Below the pieces are notes generated by a model that worked only from the letters and a program-made list of their open reading frames with translations, was not told the DNA's origin and did no database searches. A DNA stretch of 64,000 nt. Origin: Paenirhodobacter ferrireducens (GTDB taxonomy: Bacteria; Pseudomonadota; Alphaproteobacteria; Rhodobacterales; Rhodobacteraceae). Location: the NCBI RefSeq assembly GCF_004022265.1, contig NZ_SAVB01000018.1, positions 1 to 64,000 of the forward strand, written 5' to 3'. Numbering within the stretch: the first letter of the stretch is position 1; every line of letters begins with the position of its first letter. The position numbers and the translations under genes were made by a program. Positions 20,301 to 30,013 of this stretch are shown here, piece after piece.

Positions 20301-20672
20301 TCAGAAATGAGCGAACTCGGCCGGGGTGAGCAGCAACACGTCCCGCGGCGCCAGGCTGCCGGCCTCCAGCACCTCTGCAAGCCGCGTGCCGTTCAGCACC
20401 ACCCAGGCCGCGCCCATGGTGTCGGACGGCTCGATGCTCAGCCGCGGCGCAGCGCCCGCCTCCGGGTCGTAGACGACGACGATCTGGTCCTCCCAGGCAT
20501 CGTAATCGGCGATCGTGGCCGGGGCCTGCGGGTCGATCCAGGCGCCCAGCGCGAAAAGCACGCCGCCAGTGCCGTCAGGGCTGCCGCCTTCCGCCCCGGC
20601 CATCAGCCCGTCCGCCCCCGCGTCACCATCCGCGCCATCCGCCGGCCGCCGTGCTCCGCCCACTGTCCTCAC
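20301..20672 (-). CDS. Small protein resembling the C-terminal end of RTX-type calcium-binding proteins (possible remnant)
   Basis: 123 residues from a GTG at 20672. The N-terminal third (DGADGDAGADGLMAGAEGG) looks like decayed glycine/aspartate nonapeptide repeats. The rest, IADYDAWEDQIVVVYDPEAG then VVLNGTRLAEV and LAPRDVLLLTPAEF, resembles the terminal domain that follows RTX repeats in many Rhodobacteraceae secreted proteins. It is far shorter than such proteins. A 19-codon frame starting at ATG 20731 ends at the GTGA overlap with this start, so a frameshifted or decayed gene is possible. No clear ribosome site is seen. Confidence 0.45.
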   Translation of the reverse strand: MRTVGGARRPADGADGDAGADGLMAGAEGGSPDGTGGVLFALGAWIDPQAPATIADYDAWEDQIVVVYDPEAGAAPRLSIEPSDTMGAAWVVLNGTRLAEVLEAGSLAPRDVLLLTPAEFAHF

Positions 20673-20760
20673 TGTCGCCCCCTCGCATAAGCCTGCTGCA
20701 CGGGCCTGCCCCGCGGTGCCGTCAGCATAGGCGCGAAATCCCTGACCGAAGGTGAACGGT

Positions 20761-21282
20761 TCAGCGCAGCCAGCGCTCGGGCTGGCGGTCGTAGCCGATA
20801 TAGAGCGGGTGCTTCGGGGCGCCGGCCTTGGTCAGGCCGAGGTGCCACAGCTCGCGCCCGGTCGCGCGCAACAGCCGCTCGACCGCCGCGCCGCGATCGA
20901 GATGCGCGCCATGCGCGCCCCAGGCACAGACGATCTTCGCCCCCGCGCCCGTGGCCCAGTCGACGCTCGCGCGGATCGCCGCGTCATTCTCCGGCCCGAC
21001 CGGATCGGGCTGCGCGCGCATCTCCTTCGGATCGGTGGCGCGCCAGGCGAAGATGTTCGTCACCCGGAAGGCGCCGAAGCCCAGCGTCCGCGCCCGCCGT
21101 TCGCAGCGCTCGACGGTGGGGTCGTTCTGCACCTCGGTCGCGGTCGAGGGGTTCAGCATCACGAAAAGCGCGCGCGGCCGGGTCTCGTCCCAGACCCGGG
21201 TGAGCAGATAGCGGTAGTGCTCGCAATCGGAATAGACCGCGACCGAGGGGGCATCGCCCTTGATGTGGCTGCGGGTGATCAT
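20761..21282 (-). CDS. DUF1643 domain-containing protein
   Basis: 173 residues. The DUF1643 core is clear: [48 protein letters not shown] (39-86), then [10 protein letters not shown] and the C-terminal [14 protein letters not shown]. The biochemical function of the family is not known. The start overlaps the truB stop by 4 bp (ATGA), so it is translated with truB. Confidence 0.9.
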   Translation of the reverse strand: MITRSHIKGDAPSVAVYSDCEHYRYLLTRVWDETRPRALFVMLNPSTATEVQNDPTVERCERRARTLGFGAFRVTNIFAWRATDPKEMRAQPDPVGPENDAAIRASVDWATGAGAKIVCAWGAHGAHLDRGAAVERLLRATGRELWHLGLTKAGAPKHPLYIGYDRQPERWLR

Positions 21283-22193
21283 GACCCGGCGGTGTTGAAG
21301 ACGCGCGCGGGGTGCAGCTCGCCCCCCATGTAGCGCCCGACCGCCACCGCACGCCCCTCGAAGCTCGCCCAGGCCTCCTCGCCGAATTCGACGTCGCGAG
21401 CGATCACCTGCCCCGGGTTGCCATGCGACAGCCGCACCGCGCCCTCGGCCGTCGCCCGCACCTCGGGCAGATCGGCCAACCCGTATTCGAGCGGCAGCAG
21501 ATGGTTTTCAAGCTCCGGCGTGCGCGCAAGCCGGTCGATCTCGTCAAGGCTCAGCCCCTCTTCGGCACGGAACGGGCCGGCCCAGTCGCGGCGCAGCCAC
21601 AGCACATGGCCCAGACAGCCAAGCGCCCGGCCCAGATCGCGCGCGATCGAGCGGACATAACCGCCCTTGCCGCAGACCATCTCAAGTTCGACGGTATCGC
21701 GGTCGGGTCGGGCGACGAAATCGAGGCTCTCGACCCAGAGCGGACGGGCGGCCAGATCCATCACCTCGCCTTCGCGCGCCAGATCATAGGCGCGCTCGCC
21801 CTCGACCTTCACCGCGGAAAACTGCGGCGGCACCTGCTCGATATCGCCGCGAAACGCCTTCAAGGCCTCCTCGATCTCGACATCGGTGGGACGCAGCTCC
21901 GAGGTCTCGATCACCTTGCCCTCGGCATCGTCGGTGGTGGTGGCGGCGCCCAGCCGGACCTGGAAGCGATAGGATTTCAGCGCATCGGTGACATAGGGCA
22001 CGGTCTTCGTCGCCTCGCCCAGCGCGACGGCCAGCACCCCGGTCGCCGCCGGATCGAGCGTGCCCGCATGCCCCGCCTTCTTCGCGTCGAACGCCCAGCG
22101 CACCTTGCCCACGACCGAGGTCGAGGTCACCCCCGCCGGCTTGTCGATCACGACCCAGCCCGAGATGTCGCGTCCCTTCTTGCGGCCCATCAT
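21279..22193 (-). CDS. truB: tRNA pseudouridine-55 synthase TruB
   Basis: 304-residue enzyme that isomerises U55 in the T-loop of tRNAs. Catalytic D47 lies in [12 protein letters not shown], with [12 protein letters not shown] at the N-terminus and [13 protein letters not shown] in the middle. The first two codons are both ATG. The truB - rpsO - pnp order of many bacteria is kept here, with extra genes inserted. It is followed by DUF1643 with a 4-bp overlap. Confidence 0.97.
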   Translation of the reverse strand: MMGRKKGRDISGWVVIDKPAGVTSTSVVGKVRWAFDAKKAGHAGTLDPAATGVLAVALGEATKTVPYVTDALKSYRFQVRLGAATTTDDAEGKVIETSELRPTDVEIEEALKAFRGDIEQVPPQFSAVKVEGERAYDLAREGEVMDLAARPLWVESLDFVARPDRDTVELEMVCGKGGYVRSIARDLGRALGCLGHVLWLRRDWAGPFRAEEGLSLDEIDRLARTPELENHLLPLEYGLADLPEVRATAEGAVRLSHGNPGQVIARDVEFGEEAWASFEGRAVAVGRYMGGELHPARVFNTAGS

Positions 22194-22241
22194 GCCCTCC
22201 GTCTCAGAAGGCCCGCCTGCTAACGCGAAGCGGGACCCGGG

Positions 22242-22997
22242 TCAATCTTGCCCGTCGACGGGCGCCACCACGCCGACGATCGGCCCCATCGGCAGGCCGA
22301 GATCGGCGCGCCCCTCGGCCGGCACGATCAGCCGCGAGATCGAGCCGTCGAGATAGAGCGCATCGCGCGCGCCCAGCACGTCGCGGAAGAAGCGGGCGAA
22401 GCGGTGGAAGGTGACGGGGCGGTCCGAGATCACGAACCAGGCCCGGTCGCCCTCGGCCGAGACGCCGACGCCGTTGCGGATATTGGTGCTGTCGCTGTCG
22501 GGCAGGAAGCGCGGATGCAGCGCCCCGTCGATCACCAGCATCGGCCCCGACTGGGTGGCAAAGCGGCACGCCGGCGGCGCCGCGGCAAAGGCGCGGCTCT
22601 CGATCACCCGCAGCCGCTCGCCGATGCAAAAGACGCCATTCGGCAGCAGGCCGAAATTCCCCGGCCCCTCGGCGGTGACGATCGGACGAAGCTCGACGCC
22701 GCTCTCGATGAAAAGCCCCACCGGCTGCCGGTCGGGCGCATACATGCCGGCGTTCATCGCGAAGACCAGCCGCTCGCTCGGGGCAAGCTGCGCCCGCAAC
22801 CGCTCGGGAGTGCCGATGAGCGCGCCGGTTCCGTCCTTCAGCCACAGCCGGATGTCATCGCCCGCCCGCGCCTCGCAGACCGAGAAGGGGATGCCCTCGA
22901 ACTCCTGCGTCCGGCACGGATCCGCGGCCAGCGCGACGCGCGGCACAATGAGCGCCAGCGCGGCGAACAGGCTAGCCCAGATCGTCTTCGTCTTCAT
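22242..22997 (-). CDS. Secreted phosphodiester glycosidase family protein
   Basis: 251 residues with an N-terminal signal peptide (MKTKTIWASLFAALALIVPRVALA). The NAGPA/phosphodiester glycosidase domain shows FAMNAGMYAPDRQPVGLFIESG, PNGVFCIG, ATQSGPMLVIDG and the strand DALYLDGSISRL. It acts on phosphodiester-linked sugars in the family; the bacterial substrate is unknown. The start at 22997 lies 26 bp inside the rbfA 3' end, so the two are likely cotranscribed. Four cysteines could form disulfides in the periplasm. Confidence 0.85.
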   Translation of the reverse strand: MKTKTIWASLFAALALIVPRVALAADPCRTQEFEGIPFSVCEARAGDDIRLWLKDGTGALIGTPERLRAQLAPSERLVFAMNAGMYAPDRQPVGLFIESGVELRPIVTAEGPGNFGLLPNGVFCIGERLRVIESRAFAAAPPACRFATQSGPMLVIDGALHPRFLPDSDSTNIRNGVGVSAEGDRAWFVISDRPVTFHRFARFFRDVLGARDALYLDGSISRLIVPAEGRADLGLPMGPIVGVVAPVDGQD

Positions 22998-23412
22998 CGT
23001 CGTCGCGCTGCGCAATGTCGCGCTGCACCGTCTCGTCAGAGAACATCCGCCGCGTCTCGTCCAGCCGGTCGAAGGTCTCGTCCAGCCGGAAGCGCAGGTC
23101 GGGCGCATATTTCAGCGTCATCGCCTTGGCGACATGGTGGCGCAGCTCGCCGGTGTGGCGGCGCAGTGCCGCGAGCATCGCCTCGGCGGTCTCGCCGCCC
23201 AGCGTGCCGCCCAGCGGCGCGACATAGACCGTCGCCACCTTCAGGTCGGCCGAGGGCCGCACCTCGCCCACGGTGATCGAGATCTTGTTGAGATCGGGAT
23301 CGTGCACCTCGCCACGGATCAGCACGTCCGACAGGGTGCGCCGGATCAGCTCGCCGACGCGGAGCTGACGTTGCGAAGGGCCATCGCCCGAGGAAAAACG
23401 GTTCTTTGCCAT
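22972..23412 (-). CDS. rbfA: Ribosome-binding factor A
   Basis: 146-residue 30S maturation and cold-adaptation factor. The KH-like fold shows SQRQLRVGELIRRTLSDVLIRGEVHDP (13-39) and APDLRFRLDETFDRLDETRRMF. An acidic tail (DDDEDEDDLG) ends the protein. The start MAKNRFSSGDGPSQRQ fits the family; the frame upstream of 23412 is non-coding. It is divergent from dapB with 104 bp between starts. Confidence 0.94.
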   Translation of the reverse strand: MAKNRFSSGDGPSQRQLRVGELIRRTLSDVLIRGEVHDPDLNKISITVGEVRPSADLKVATVYVAPLGGTLGGETAEAMLAALRRHTGELRHHVAKAMTLKYAPDLRFRLDETFDRLDETRRMFSDETVQRDIAQRDDDEDEDDLG

Positions 23413-23516
23413 GACCCGCACATAGTGCCTTGTGCGCGCCCCCGCAACAAGGACTGTCGCGAGCCTTTGCCAAGCCCGCCGCAACGGGCTAGAACGCGGC
23501 AAAACAGGAGGGTTTC

Positions 23517-24326
23517 ATGAGCGATCTGCCGGGTATCGTCGTCACCGGGGTCTCGGGCCGGATGGGCCGGATGCTGACCGAGGTCATCACCGCCTCCGGC
23601 AAGGCCCGCCTCGCCGGCGCGGTCGAGCGCAGCGGCCACGCCTGGATCGGACGCGATCTCGGCACCTGCCTCGGCACCGCGCCGATGGGTGTCACCGTCA
23701 CCGACGACCCGCTGACCGCCTTTGCCGGCGCCAAGGCGGTGATCGACTTCACCGCCCCCGCCGCCACCCTCGCCTTTTCGAAGATCGCCGCTCAGGCGCG
23801 CTGTGTGCATGTGATCGGCACCACCGGCTTCGAGAAGGAGCAGATCGAGGCGCTCGCCCCGGCCGCCCGCCACTGCACGCAGATCCGTGCCGGCAACATG
23901 AGCCTCGGCGTCAACCTGCTCACCGTGCTGACCCGCAAGGTGGCCGAGGCGCTTGATGCTGAGTGGGACGTCGAGATCGTCGAGGCGCATCACAACCGCA
24001 AGGTCGACGCGCCCTCGGGCACGGCGCTGATGCTGGGCGAGGCGGCGGCCGCGGGCCGCGGCATCTCGCTCGAGGAGAACCGCGAATCGGGGCGCGACGG
24101 CATCACCGGCGCGCGCAAGCCCGGCGCGATCGGCTTTTCCTCGATCCGCGGCGGCGACATCGTCGGCGAGCATGACGTGATCTTCGCGACGGCGGGCGAG
24201 CGGATCGTGCTGCGCCACATCGCCACCGACCGCGCGATCTTCGCCCGTGGCGCGCTCAAGGCCGCGCTCTGGGGCCTCGACCGCAAGCCCGGCCAGTATG
24301 ACATGATGGACGTGCTCGGGCTGTAA
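23517..24326 (+). CDS. dapB: 4-hydroxy-tetrahydrodipicolinate reductase
   Basis: 269-residue NAD(P)H-dependent reductase in diaminopimelate/lysine synthesis. It has the Rossmann motif [13 protein letters not shown] (8-20), the FTAPAAT loop, IGTTGF and the catalytic region [26 protein letters not shown] lies 6 bp before the ATG. It is monocistronic in appearance, and a dispersed repeat with GC hairpins follows its stop. Confidence 0.97.
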   Translation: MSDLPGIVVTGVSGRMGRMLTEVITASGKARLAGAVERSGHAWIGRDLGTCLGTAPMGVTVTDDPLTAFAGAKAVIDFTAPAATLAFSKIAAQARCVHVIGTTGFEKEQIEALAPAARHCTQIRAGNMSLGVNLLTVLTRKVAEALDAEWDVEIVEAHHNRKVDAPSGTALMLGEAAAAGRGISLEENRESGRDGITGARKPGAIGFSSIRGGDIVGEHDVIFATAGERIVLRHIATDRAIFARGALKAALWGLDRKPGQYDMMDVLGL

Positions 24327-24339
24327 GCCGCCCGCGCCA

Positions 24340-24398
24340 TTCATCTTGCCCCAAATACCTCGGGGGGCCGAGGCCTTGCCTCGGCGGGGCAGCGCCCC
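24340..24398 (+). repeat. Dispersed box-hairpin repeat, copy 1
   Basis: The box TTCATCTTGCCCCAAATACC begins at 24340. It is followed by hairpin CCGAGGC-CTT-GCCTCGG (24368-24384) and hairpin GGGGC-AGC-GCCCC (24386-24398). It is located between the convergent ends of dapB and the DUF1674 gene and is likely transcribed in both 3' regions. Confidence 0.8.
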
Positions 24399-24419
24399 AC
24401 CGACGCTGCCGCCATCGGC

Positions 24420-24599
24420 TCAGAAGTCGATGGCGAGCCCCTTCTTCTCCCAATCGCCATAGCGCACCGGCTCTGCCCCCTCGCGGCCGCCGAGCTCGGG
24501 GGGCAGGCCCAGCCCCTTGTCGGCCTTGCGCCGTTCCTCCGCCTCGGCCAGCGCGCGCAGCGCGGCGGCGGGCAGTTCCTTCTTCGGCTCTTCGCTCAT
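24420..24599 (-). CDS. DUF1674 protein, SDHAF4-like succinate dehydrogenase assembly factor
   Basis: 59-residue protein. The C-terminal signature RYGDWEKKGLAIDF (46-59) defines DUF1674, the family of mitochondrial SDHAF4 (Sdh8), which binds flavinated SdhA before complex II assembly. The N-terminal half is charged and helical (LPAAALRALAEAEERRKADK). ATG 24599 has AACGGAGGTCGCG upstream. It is divergent from rsmB by 84 bp. The identity is firm; the bacterial role is inferred from the eukaryotic homologue. No sdh genes are in the window. Confidence 0.9.
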   Translation of the reverse strand: MSEEPKKELPAAALRALAEAEERRKADKGLGLPPELGGREGAEPVRYGDWEKKGLAIDF

Positions 24600-24683
24600 C
24601 GCGACCTCCGTTTCCTTGTCAGGGCACGGCGCTTGTTATAGGCCGCCCCTCGACACGGAACAAGAAAGCTCAGGAGGGCAGCC

Positions 24684-25946
24684 ATGGCCGGCATCGACCT
24701 TGCGCGCCGCGCGGCCGCGGCGCTGATCGCCGGGGTGACCGAGGCGCACGAGACACTTGCCGAACAGGCGGGCGTGCTCGAGGGCCTCGCGCCGCCCGAC
24801 CGCGCCCGGGCGCAGCGGCTTGCCATCGCCACGCTGCGCGCCCTGCCGCGCGCCGATGCGATGCTGAAGCCGCACCTGCGCAAGGCGCCCCCCGCCGATC
24901 TGCGCGCGCTGCTGCGGCTTGCCACGGTCGAGCTGTGCACCGGTGGCGAGGCGCATGGCGTGGTCAGCGCCGCGGTCGAGCTGACCCATGCCGGCGGCCG
25001 GCGGACCGAGGGGTACGCGGGCCTCGTCAACGCGGTGCTGCGCAAGGTCGCAGCCGAGACCGACCGCTGGGCGCGCCTGCCCGAGCCCGCCCTGCCGGGC
25101 TGGCTGCGCGGCCGGCTGATGTCGGCCTGGGGCAAGGTTGCGGTGCAGCACATGGAGACCGCGCAGCGGGCCGGCGCGCCGGTCGATCTGAGCGTCAAGG
25201 CGGATGCCGAGGGCTGGGCCGGGCGGCTCGGTGCGACGCTGCTGCCCACCGGCTCGCTGCGGCTTGCCCCCGGCGCGCAGATCTCGGAGCTTCCGGGCTA
25301 TGCCGAGGGCGCCTGGTGGGTGCAGGACGCGGCGGCGGCGATGGCGGCGAAGGTGCTCGCCCCTGCCCCCGGCGCGCGGGTCCTTGACCTCTGCGCCGCA
25401 CCCGGCGGCAAGACGCTGCAACTCGCGGCCATGGGGGCCGAGGTCACTGCGCTCGACATCTCGCCCGCGCGGATGGAGCGGGTGCGCGAGAACCTCGCGC
25501 GCTGCGGCCTGACGGCCGAGACCGTCACCGCCGACGCGCTCGAGTGGCAGCCCGCCGCCCCCTTCGACGCCGTGCTTCTGGATGCCCCCTGCTCGGCCAC
25601 CGGCACGATCCGGCGCCACCCCGACCTGCCCTTCGTCAAGGATGCGGCCGGGATCAAGCCGCTCTTCGCGCTGCAGACCGCGCTGCTCGAGCGCGCGCTC
25701 GAGCTCGTCGCGCCGGGCGGGGTGCTGGTCTTCTGCACCTGCTCGCTGCTGCCCGAAGAGGGCGAGGCGCAGCTTGCCGGCCTGTGTGAGCGTCACCCCG
25801 AGCTCAGCGTCGAGGCGCCCGACCTGCCCGGCATCGAGCCCGCCTGGCGCGCGGACAGCGGCGCGCTGCGGCTGCGGCCCGACTTCTGGCCCGAGCGTGG
25901 CGGCATGGACGGCTTCTTCATCGCCCGCCTGCGCCGGCCCGCCTGA
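24684..25946 (+). CDS. rsmB: RsmB-type 16S rRNA m5C methyltransferase
   Basis: 420 residues: an N-terminal NusB-like helical domain (about 1-140) and a C-terminal SAM-dependent RNA m5C methyltransferase. Motifs are LDLCAAPGGKTLQLAAMGAEVTALD for SAM, LLDAPCSATGTIRRHPD and FCTCSLLPEEGE. Both catalytic cysteines are present. C967 of 16S rRNA is the usual target, though alphaproteobacterial homologues are sometimes named only RsmB/NOP. CAGGAGGG precedes the ATG. It is first in a conserved run with the heparinase-like gene and purH. Confidence 0.93.
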   Translation: MAGIDLARRAAAALIAGVTEAHETLAEQAGVLEGLAPPDRARAQRLAIATLRALPRADAMLKPHLRKAPPADLRALLRLATVELCTGGEAHGVVSAAVELTHAGGRRTEGYAGLVNAVLRKVAAETDRWARLPEPALPGWLRGRLMSAWGKVAVQHMETAQRAGAPVDLSVKADAEGWAGRLGATLLPTGSLRLAPGAQISELPGYAEGAWWVQDAAAAMAAKVLAPAPGARVLDLCAAPGGKTLQLAAMGAEVTALDISPARMERVRENLARCGLTAETVTADALEWQPAAPFDAVLLDAPCSATGTIRRHPDLPFVKDAAGIKPLFALQTALLERALELVAPGGVLVFCTCSLLPEEGEAQLAGLCERHPELSVEAPDLPGIEPAWRADSGALRLRPDFWPERGGMDGFFIARLRRPA

Positions 25947-26035
25947 GCCCGGAAAACGCCGATGACAGCCGCCGCCCCCCGCACTATGGTGCGCGCGACT
26001 TCGACAGGCAGAGACGGGCTGGCGCCGCGACGACC

Positions 26036-27796
26036 ATGACGGGCACGAGACAGGGCACGGGCAGCAACGGGATGCGCGGACGGTGGGCAGGCACGCTCGA
26101 CCGGCTGGCCGTGCTGCGCGCCGCCCGCGCGCGCCCGGCGACGGGCTTTGCCAGCCACCCCGAACCGCGCACCATCGGCTCCTTCGCCCGCGGCCGGCAG
26201 CTGATTGCCGGCAACTTCCTGTTCGCAGGCTACCTGATCGAGGGGCCGGGGCTGAAGATCTGGGATCTGCCGATGCCGGATCCCTCCTTCGAGGAAGAGC
26301 TGCAGGGCTGCACCTGGCTCGACGACCTGGCCGCCGTCGGCGACCGCGCCGCGCGCGAGCGGGCGCAGGACTGGGTCTTCGACTGGATCGCGCGCTATGG
26401 CGCGGGCAAGGGCCCGGGCTGGACGCCGGAGCTGACCGGGCGGCGGCTGATCCGGATGATCAACCACGCGCTCCTGATCCTGAACGGCCGCGACCGCGCC
26501 GCCTCGGAACTCTTCTTCCGCGCGCTCTCGCAGCAGACGCTGTTCCTCGCGCGGCGCTGGCACTCGGCCGCGCCCGGCCTGCCGCGGTTCGAGGCGCTGA
26601 CAGGGCTGATCTATGCCGGGCTCGCGCTGAGCGGGATGGATCGCCTTGCCGGCCCCGCGGAAGAGGCGCTGGCGCGCGACTGCGCCAGCCAGATCGACGC
26701 CACGGGCGGCATCGCCACCCGCAACCCCGAGGAGCTGCTCGAGGTCTTCACCCTGCTGATCTGGGCCGCCGATGCGCTGACTGCCGCTGGCCGCACCCCG
26801 GCCGAGGCGCATCTCGCCGCCATCGCCCGCATCGCCCCCACCCTGCGCGCGCTGCGCCATGCCGATGGCGGGCTTGCCCGCTTCCATGGCGGCGGCCGCG
26901 GTGCCGAGGGGCGGCTTGATACCGCGCTTGGCGCCTCGGGCGCGCGGACGCCGGCGCGGCCGGGCCTGGCCATGGGCTTTGCGCGGCTCCACGCCGGGCG
27001 CACCACGCTCATCCTCGATGCCGCCGCCCCGCCGCAGGGCGAGGCCTCGGCCAATGCCCATGCCTCGACGCTGGCCTTCGAGCTGACCTCGGGGCGCCGG
27101 CCGCTGATCGTCAACTGCGGCTCGGGCCGGCTGTTCGGGCCGGAATGGGCGCGCGCCGGCCGCGCCACCGACAGCCATTCGACGCTGGCGATCGAGGGCT
27201 ATTCCTCGTCGCGGCTCGGCCCCGAGCGCCGCTTCGGCACCGCCACCCGCACCCGGCTTGACGAGACCCCGCGCGAGGTCTGGATGCGCCCCGAAAGCGA
27301 CCCCACCCGCCATGCGCTCTTCGGCCATGACGGCTATGTGCCGACGCACGGGCTGACCCATGTGCGCGAGCTGGAACTGAGCCCCGACGGCCGCACCCTG
27401 CGCGGCGAGGACACGCTGGGCGCGATGACCACGGCCGACCGCAAGCGCTTCGACACCGTGTTCGAGCGCGAGGGGATGCGCGGCATCGCCTTTCAGGTCC
27501 GCTTCCATCTGCACCCCGATGTCGATGCCGCGCTCGACATGGGCGGATGGGCGGTGTCGATGGCGCTGAAATCGGGCGAGATCTGGGTGTTCCGCTTCGA
27601 CGCGCCCGTCGATCTCAGCCTCGCGCCCTCGGTCTATCTCGAAAAGGGCCGGCTGCGGCCGCGCGCCACCCAGCAGATCGTGCTTTCCGGCCGCCTCTAT
27701 GACCATGCCGTCCAAATCGGCTGGACCTTGGCCAAGGCACAGGATACCCCCGCCGCCATCCGTGACACCGTTGCCGATGCGCCAATCGACCTCTGA
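26036..27796 (+). CDS. Heparinase II/III family protein
   Basis: 586 residues. It has an alpha/alpha barrel-like N-terminal half (about 60-320) and a beta-rich heparinase II/III C-terminal half containing STLAIEGYSSSRLG, LRGEDTLGAMT and FQVRFHLHPDVDA. It is probably a polysaccharide lyase or related enzyme. No signal peptide is evident, so its substrate and location are unclear. In Rhodobacteraceae this gene commonly lies between rsmB and purH, as here. Confidence 0.87.
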   Translation: MTGTRQGTGSNGMRGRWAGTLDRLAVLRAARARPATGFASHPEPRTIGSFARGRQLIAGNFLFAGYLIEGPGLKIWDLPMPDPSFEEELQGCTWLDDLAAVGDRAARERAQDWVFDWIARYGAGKGPGWTPELTGRRLIRMINHALLILNGRDRAASELFFRALSQQTLFLARRWHSAAPGLPRFEALTGLIYAGLALSGMDRLAGPAEEALARDCASQIDATGGIATRNPEELLEVFTLLIWAADALTAAGRTPAEAHLAAIARIAPTLRALRHADGGLARFHGGGRGAEGRLDTALGASGARTPARPGLAMGFARLHAGRTTLILDAAAPPQGEASANAHASTLAFELTSGRRPLIVNCGSGRLFGPEWARAGRATDSHSTLAIEGYSSSRLGPERRFGTATRTRLDETPREVWMRPESDPTRHALFGHDGYVPTHGLTHVRELELSPDGRTLRGEDTLGAMTTADRKRFDTVFEREGMRGIAFQVRFHLHPDVDAALDMGGWAVSMALKSGEIWVFRFDAPVDLSLAPSVYLEKGRLRPRATQQIVLSGRLYDHAVQIGWTLAKAQDTPAAIRDTVADAPIDL

Positions 27797-27814
27797 GCAT
27801 AAGGACTGCCAGCC

Positions 27815-29401
27815 GTGACCAGAAACGTCCCCCTCACCCGCGCCCTGATCTCCGTCTCCGACAAGACCGGGCTGATCGACTTTGCCCGCGCGCTTGCCGC
27901 CCGTGGCGTCGAGCTGCTGTCGACCGGCGGCACCGCCAAGGCGCTGCGCGAGGCCGGGCTGAGCGTGCGCGACGTGGCCGAGGTGACGGGCTTCCCCGAG
28001 ATGATGGACGGCCGGGTGAAGACGCTGCACCCGAAGGTGCACGGCGGCCTGCTCGCGCTGCGCGACAACGAGGAACACCTCGCCGCGATGGCTGCCCATG
28101 ACATCGAGGCGATCGACCTGCTCGTCGTCAACCTCTACCCGTTCGAGGAAACCGTCGCCAAGGGCGCCGATTACGAGACCTGCATCGAGAACATCGACAT
28201 CGGCGGGCCGGCGATGATCCGTGCCGCCTCGAAGAACCACGCCTTCGTCGCCACCGTGGTCGACGTGCAGGATTACGCGGCGGTGCTGAAGGAGCTGGAC
28301 GCGCAGGACGGCGCCACCAGCTACGAGTTCCGCCAGAACCTCGCGCAGATCGCCTATGCCCGCACCGCGGCCTATGACGCGGCGGTCAGCACCTGGATGG
28401 CGGGCGCGATCCACGAGGACACGCCGCGCCGGCGCGCCTTCGCCGGCACCCTCGCCCAGACCCTGCGCTATGGCGAGAACCCGCATCAGAAGGCGGCCTT
28501 CTACCTCGACGGCACGAACCGCCCGGGCGTCGCCACGGCGCAGCAGTTGCAGGGCAAGGAACTGTCCTACAACAACATCAACGACACCGACGCGGCCTTC
28601 GAACTCGTTGCCGAATTCGGCACCGAGACCCCGGCCTGCGCGATCATCAAGCACGCCAACCCCTGTGGCGTCGCCACCGGCACCAGCCTGCTCGACGCCT
28701 ACAAGCGCGCCTTCGACTGCGACCGCACCTCGGCCTTCGGCGGCATCATCGCGCTGAACCAGACGCTCGACGCGGAAACCGCCGAGGCGATCACCGAGGT
28801 CTTCTCGGAAGTCATCATCGCCCCCGCCGTCGACGAGGCGGCAAAGGAAGTGGTGGCGAAGAAGAAGAACGTGCGGCTGCTGGTCACCGGCGCGCTGCCC
28901 GACCCGAAAGCCGAGATCACCACCTATCGTCAGGTGGCCGGCGGCTTCCTCGTGCAGGGCAAGGACAACGGCGACATCACCCTCGACGACCTGAAGGTGG
29001 TGACCGAGCGCGCCCCGTCGGACGAAGAGCTGAAGGATCTGCTCTTCGCCTGGAAGGTCGCCAAGCACGTCAAGTCGAACGCCATCGTCTATGCCAAGGC
29101 CGGCCAGACCGTCGGCGTCGGCGCCGGCCAGATGAGCCGCGTCGACAGCGCGATGATCGCCGCGAAGAAGGCCGAGCGGATGGCGAAGGCCGTGGGCCTT
29201 GCCGAAAGCCCGGCGAAGGGCGCGGCCGTCGCCTCGGACGCCTTCTTCCCCTTCGCCGACGGCCTGCTCGAGGCGGTCGAGGCGGGCGCCACCTGCGTGA
29301 TCCAGCCCGGCGGCTCGATGCGCGACCAGGAAGTGATCGACGCGGCGAACGAACGTGGCCTGGCCATGGTGTTCACCGGCATGCGGCACTTCCGCCACTG
29401 A
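27815..29401 (+). CDS. purH: Bifunctional AICAR formyltransferase / IMP cyclohydrolase
   Basis: 528 residues. It catalyses the last two steps of IMP synthesis. The N-terminal cyclohydrolase has [30 protein letters not shown] and NLYPFEETV. The C-terminal transformylase has the KHANPCG motif. The start is GTG at 27815 with AAGGACTG upstream. It lies 18 bp after the heparinase stop and is followed by a terminator-like hairpin. Confidence 0.97.
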   Translation: MTRNVPLTRALISVSDKTGLIDFARALAARGVELLSTGGTAKALREAGLSVRDVAEVTGFPEMMDGRVKTLHPKVHGGLLALRDNEEHLAAMAAHDIEAIDLLVVNLYPFEETVAKGADYETCIENIDIGGPAMIRAASKNHAFVATVVDVQDYAAVLKELDAQDGATSYEFRQNLAQIAYARTAAYDAAVSTWMAGAIHEDTPRRRAFAGTLAQTLRYGENPHQKAAFYLDGTNRPGVATAQQLQGKELSYNNINDTDAAFELVAEFGTETPACAIIKHANPCGVATGTSLLDAYKRAFDCDRTSAFGGIIALNQTLDAETAEAITEVFSEVIIAPAVDEAAKEVVAKKKNVRLLVTGALPDPKAEITTYRQVAGGFLVQGKDNGDITLDDLKVVTERAPSDEELKDLLFAWKVAKHVKSNAIVYAKAGQTVGVGAGQMSRVDSAMIAAKKAERMAKAVGLAESPAKGAAVASDAFFPFADGLLEAVEAGATCVIQPGGSMRDQEVIDAANERGLAMVFTGMRHFRH

Positions 29402-29410
29402 CACGACCCC

Positions 29411-29437
29411 GGCCCGTGCCCTGCGGCGCGGGCCTTT
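29411..29437 (+). terminator. Terminator-like hairpin after purH
   Basis: GGCCCGTGCC-CTGC-GGCGCGGGCC, ten base pairs with one G-U, followed by TTTCC. The T run is short, so read-through into lspA is possible. Confidence 0.6.
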
Positions 29438-29461
29438 CCGACAGCGAAGACAGGAGCGCGG

Positions 29462-29944
29462 ATGCGGCTGACAGCCTGGATTGCGGCGGCGGTGCTGATC
29501 GTCGACCAGATCTCGAAATACGTGGTCGTGCACCTGATGGGGCTCGACCGGGTGGGGGCGATCGAGGTGTTGCCGCCCTGGCTCAACTTCCGCATGGCCT
29601 GGAACCAGGGCGTGAACTTCGGCCTCTTCGCGGGCGAGGATGCGCTCACCCGCTGGGGGCTGATCGTGCTGGCGCTGGTCATCGTCGTCTGGGTCTGGCG
29701 CTGGATCGCGCGCGACGGCGCGGCGGGGCGCGGGCTGCGGGTGTCGGCGGGGCTGCTGATCGGCGGCGCGCTCGGCAATGTGATCGACCGGCTCCTCTAT
29801 GGCGCGGTGGCCGATTTCCTGAACATGTCGCTGCCCTTCTGGCGGAACCCCTTCTCCTTCAACGTCGCCGATATCGCGATCTTCGTCGGCGCGGTGGGGC
29901 TTGTCTTCCTGTCGGGCGAGACGGGCGCGAAACGCCGCCGCTGA
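29462..29944 (+). CDS. lspA: Lipoprotein signal peptidase (signal peptidase II)
   Basis: 160-residue inner-membrane aspartyl protease that cuts prolipoproteins before the lipidated cysteine. There are four membrane segments. Conserved blocks are VDQISKYVV (14-22), [12 protein letters not shown] (45-56) and [18 protein letters not shown], with catalytic D118 and D137 (FNVADIAI). ACAGGAGCGCGG precedes the ATG. The next gene encodes a lipoprotein, a probable substrate. Confidence 0.97.
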   Translation: MRLTAWIAAAVLIVDQISKYVVVHLMGLDRVGAIEVLPPWLNFRMAWNQGVNFGLFAGEDALTRWGLIVLALVIVVWVWRWIARDGAAGRGLRVSAGLLIGGALGNVIDRLLYGAVADFLNMSLPFWRNPFSFNVADIAIFVGAVGLVFLSGETGAKRRR

Positions 29945-30013
29945 CGCGGATCAGGGCGTGACGGACGCAAGGCGATAGGCTAAGACGGGATCGAAACGGT
30001 GAGGGAGAGCTTC

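Noticed and set aside
25793-29533. A 1246-codon frame on minus, antisense to the heparinase and purH genes
   Set aside because: The real genes on plus have strong family motifs. The antisense frame is compositionally a shadow.
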